Origin: Nitrospira sp.
GTDB taxonomy: Bacteria > Nitrospirota > JACRHL01
Direction of reading: 5' to 3'
NCBI GenBank assembly: GCA_026994095.1
Contig: JALWRU010000224.1
Location: forward strand, 1-6,167
Length of the DNA: 6,167 nt
This document shows, one piece after another, positions 5,095 through 6,167 of this stretch. Positions within the stretch are counted from its first letter, which is position 1, and each line of letters begins with the position of its first letter. The position numbers and the translations under genes were made by a program. A model generated the notes under the pieces. That model was not told the DNA's origin and searched no databases. It saw nothing but the letters and a program-made list of their open reading frames with translations.

Positions 5095-5849
5095 CGCAGG
5101 TCGGTATCATCCGACTCGGCGGTCGGCTCCTGGCGGCGGCCAAACCACTGGGCGCAGAGGATGCCCAACTCATATAACACCAGTAGCGGGACCACCATCA
5201 GGCACTGGTTGAATACGTCCGGTGTGGGTGTCAGCACGGCGGCGACGACAAACGCCCCCAACACGGCATATTTGCGCTGTTTACGTAGCGACTCCGGGGT
5301 GACGATTCCCATCTTTGCCAGCAGCGTAATGGTGGGTGGCAACTCAAAAATCAGTCCAAACGCCAAAAACAGTTTGACCGCGAAATCAATGTACGACCCG
5401 ATCGCCAGCATAGGGGTCAGGTCGCCGGTTTTGTAGCCCAGAAAAAAGCCGATAGTAAACGGGAATACTACCCAGGCGCAAAAGGCCATGCCCATCAAAA
5501 ACAGCAGCGAGGCGACGGTGACAAATGCCAGCCCCAGCTTGCGCTCGTGGGGGTAGAGGCCCGGCTCCAGAAACTTCCAGACCTGGTAGAGGACCGCAGG
5601 GGAGGCCAGCAGAATGCCTCCCAGCAGCGCTACCTTGAGGTTGGCCCAAAAGGCCTCTGCCGGAGAGGTGAAGATCAGCGGTTGGCTGAGTGGGCGCGAC
5701 ATCCACGAGATGATGTGCTCCGACACAAAAAATGCCAGTCCGACACCGATGGCAATGGCAATCGAGGCCCGCACCAACCGGGTGCGGAGCTCGTCCAGGT
5801 GGCCAAAAAACGGCATTCGTTGCTCGCCGGGGTGATCTCCTGGTGTCAC
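5091..5849 (-). CDS. tatC: Sec-independent protein translocase TatC
   Basis: TatC is the core receptor of the twin-arginine pathway, which moves folded proteins across the inner membrane. The 252-residue protein has six hydrophobic segments (about 28-46, 72-90, 107-130, 152-176, 196-208, 214-234). Signature residues are present: HLDELRTR (17-24) at the N-terminus, FLEPGLYPHE (93-102), Glu169 in FGLIFELP, and TPTPD with Asp211. The start is GTG at 5849, four bases after the tatB stop, without a clear Shine-Dalgarno. ATG at 5816-5814, preceded by GGCGAG, would begin exactly at MPFFGHLDELR and is a realistic alternative. It is transcribed with tatB and converges on the polysaccharide genes with no gap. 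Confidence 0.97.
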   Translation of the reverse strand: MTPGDHPGEQRMPFFGHLDELRTRLVRASIAIAIGVGLAFFVSEHIISWMSRPLSQPLIFTSPAEAFWANLKVALLGGILLASPAVLYQVWKFLEPGLYPHERKLGLAFVTVASLLFLMGMAFCAWVVFPFTIGFFLGYKTGDLTPMLAIGSYIDFAVKLFLAFGLIFELPPTITLLAKMGIVTPESLRKQRKYAVLGAFVVAAVLTPTPDVFNQCLMVVPLLVLYELGILCAQWFGRRQEPTAESDDTDLR

Positions 5850-5853
5850 GGTG

Positions 5854-6167
5854 CTATCGGTCAGCAGGAGGCGTACGGGAGGAGAGGTCAGCGTCCTCTC
5901 CAGGGGTGGCCCGTGGGCCGGTCATTTCTGCGGAGATGTCAGCCCTTTCGGGTTCGTCGGGCGATGCGAGGGCTGCGGTGGGAGCGCTTGAACCGGTGGT
6001 CGCAGGTGGCTGACTATCTTCATTTGACTGAGCGGATGGTCGGCGGATCTCGCGCTCCATCTGTTGCTCAAAAGAACGGGTAGCCGCACGAAAGCGTCCC
6101 ATGGCTCGACCGATGGTCTGGGCTAATTCTGGTAACCGTTTGGGGCCGAACACCATCAGCGCCACCA
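5854..6167 (-). CDS. tatB: Sec-independent protein translocase TatB (N-terminus beyond window)
   Basis: This is the 3' part of tatB; the gene runs off the window end, so the true start and most of the transmembrane helix are missing. The visible 103 residues begin VALMVFGPKRLPELAQTIG, the end of the helix and the conserved FGPxxLPE hinge of TatA/TatB. An amphipathic helix follows (GRAMGRFRAATRSFEQQMEREI), then a long Ser/Pro/Thr/Ala/Glu-rich tail. The EQQMEREI stretch and the position directly before tatC favour TatB over TatA, although the two families are close. TatB joins TatC to bind twin-arginine signal peptides. tatA may lie further upstream, outside the window. Confidence 0.9.
   Translation of the reverse strand, partial: VALMVFGPKRLPELAQTIGRAMGRFRAATRSFEQQMEREIRRPSAQSNEDSQPPATTGSSAPTAALASPDEPERADISAEMTGPRATPGEDADLSSRTPPADR

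Noticed and set aside
5547..6083. 178-codon open frame on the + strand opposite tatC and tatB
   Set aside because: The opposite strand encodes clear TatC and TatB sequence; this frame shows no domain and is Arg/Gln-rich shadow sequence.

Overview
The window looks like ordinary chromosome from a proteobacterium. The lines of evidence are a moderately GC-rich sequence, the conserved order infC-rpmI-rplT, a tatB-tatC pair, and a large multi-SLBB polysaccharide export protein next to a Wzz-type partner. The class (gamma-, zeta- or a deep proteobacterial lineage) cannot be fixed from this sequence alone. No insertion sequence, CRISPR array, tRNA or rRNA was seen.

Layout. Bases 1-199 are a leader with no recognisable full gene. 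It holds a T-run, a hairpin (134-158), a possible 30-codon reading frame (96-188) whose stop codon touches the Shine-Dalgarno of infC, and a 13-base direct repeat flanking that Shine-Dalgarno. Then come infC (200-724, apparently starting at a rare AUC codon), rpmI (800-1003) and rplT (1055-1405), all on +. A strong intrinsic terminator (1432-1467) closes this translation operon. In many gammaproteobacteria pheS-pheT would come next. Here a two-gene envelope polysaccharide unit follows instead: a 905-residue periplasmic/outer-membrane SLBB export protein (1481-4198) and a Wzz-like inner-membrane co-polymerase (4198-5094), coupled by a TGATG overlap. Converging from the - strand are tatC (5091-5849) and the 3' part of tatB (5854-6167, cut by the window edge). 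The last gene on each strand shares the bases CTAG as overlapping stop codons.

How the genes work together. IF3, L35 and L20 serve translation initiation and 50S assembly, and in well-studied bacteria this operon is self-regulated by IF3 (through a poor start codon) and by L20 (through mRNA structure). The rare start and the hairpin before rpmI fit that picture. The SLBB and Wzz proteins would form an export channel and a chain-length/polymerisation partner for an extracellular or capsular polysaccharide, but no glycosyltransferases or polymerase lie in the window. TatB and TatC form the substrate-receptor part of the twin-arginine translocase.

The observations most worth a second look are at the RNA level. 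They are the AUC start and repeat-flanked ribosome site of infC, and the junction at 1434-1479, where the left arm of the rplT terminator could pair either with its normal right arm or with an identical GGGGGCC copy that forms the ribosome-binding site of the SLBB gene. I found no clearly new protein system.
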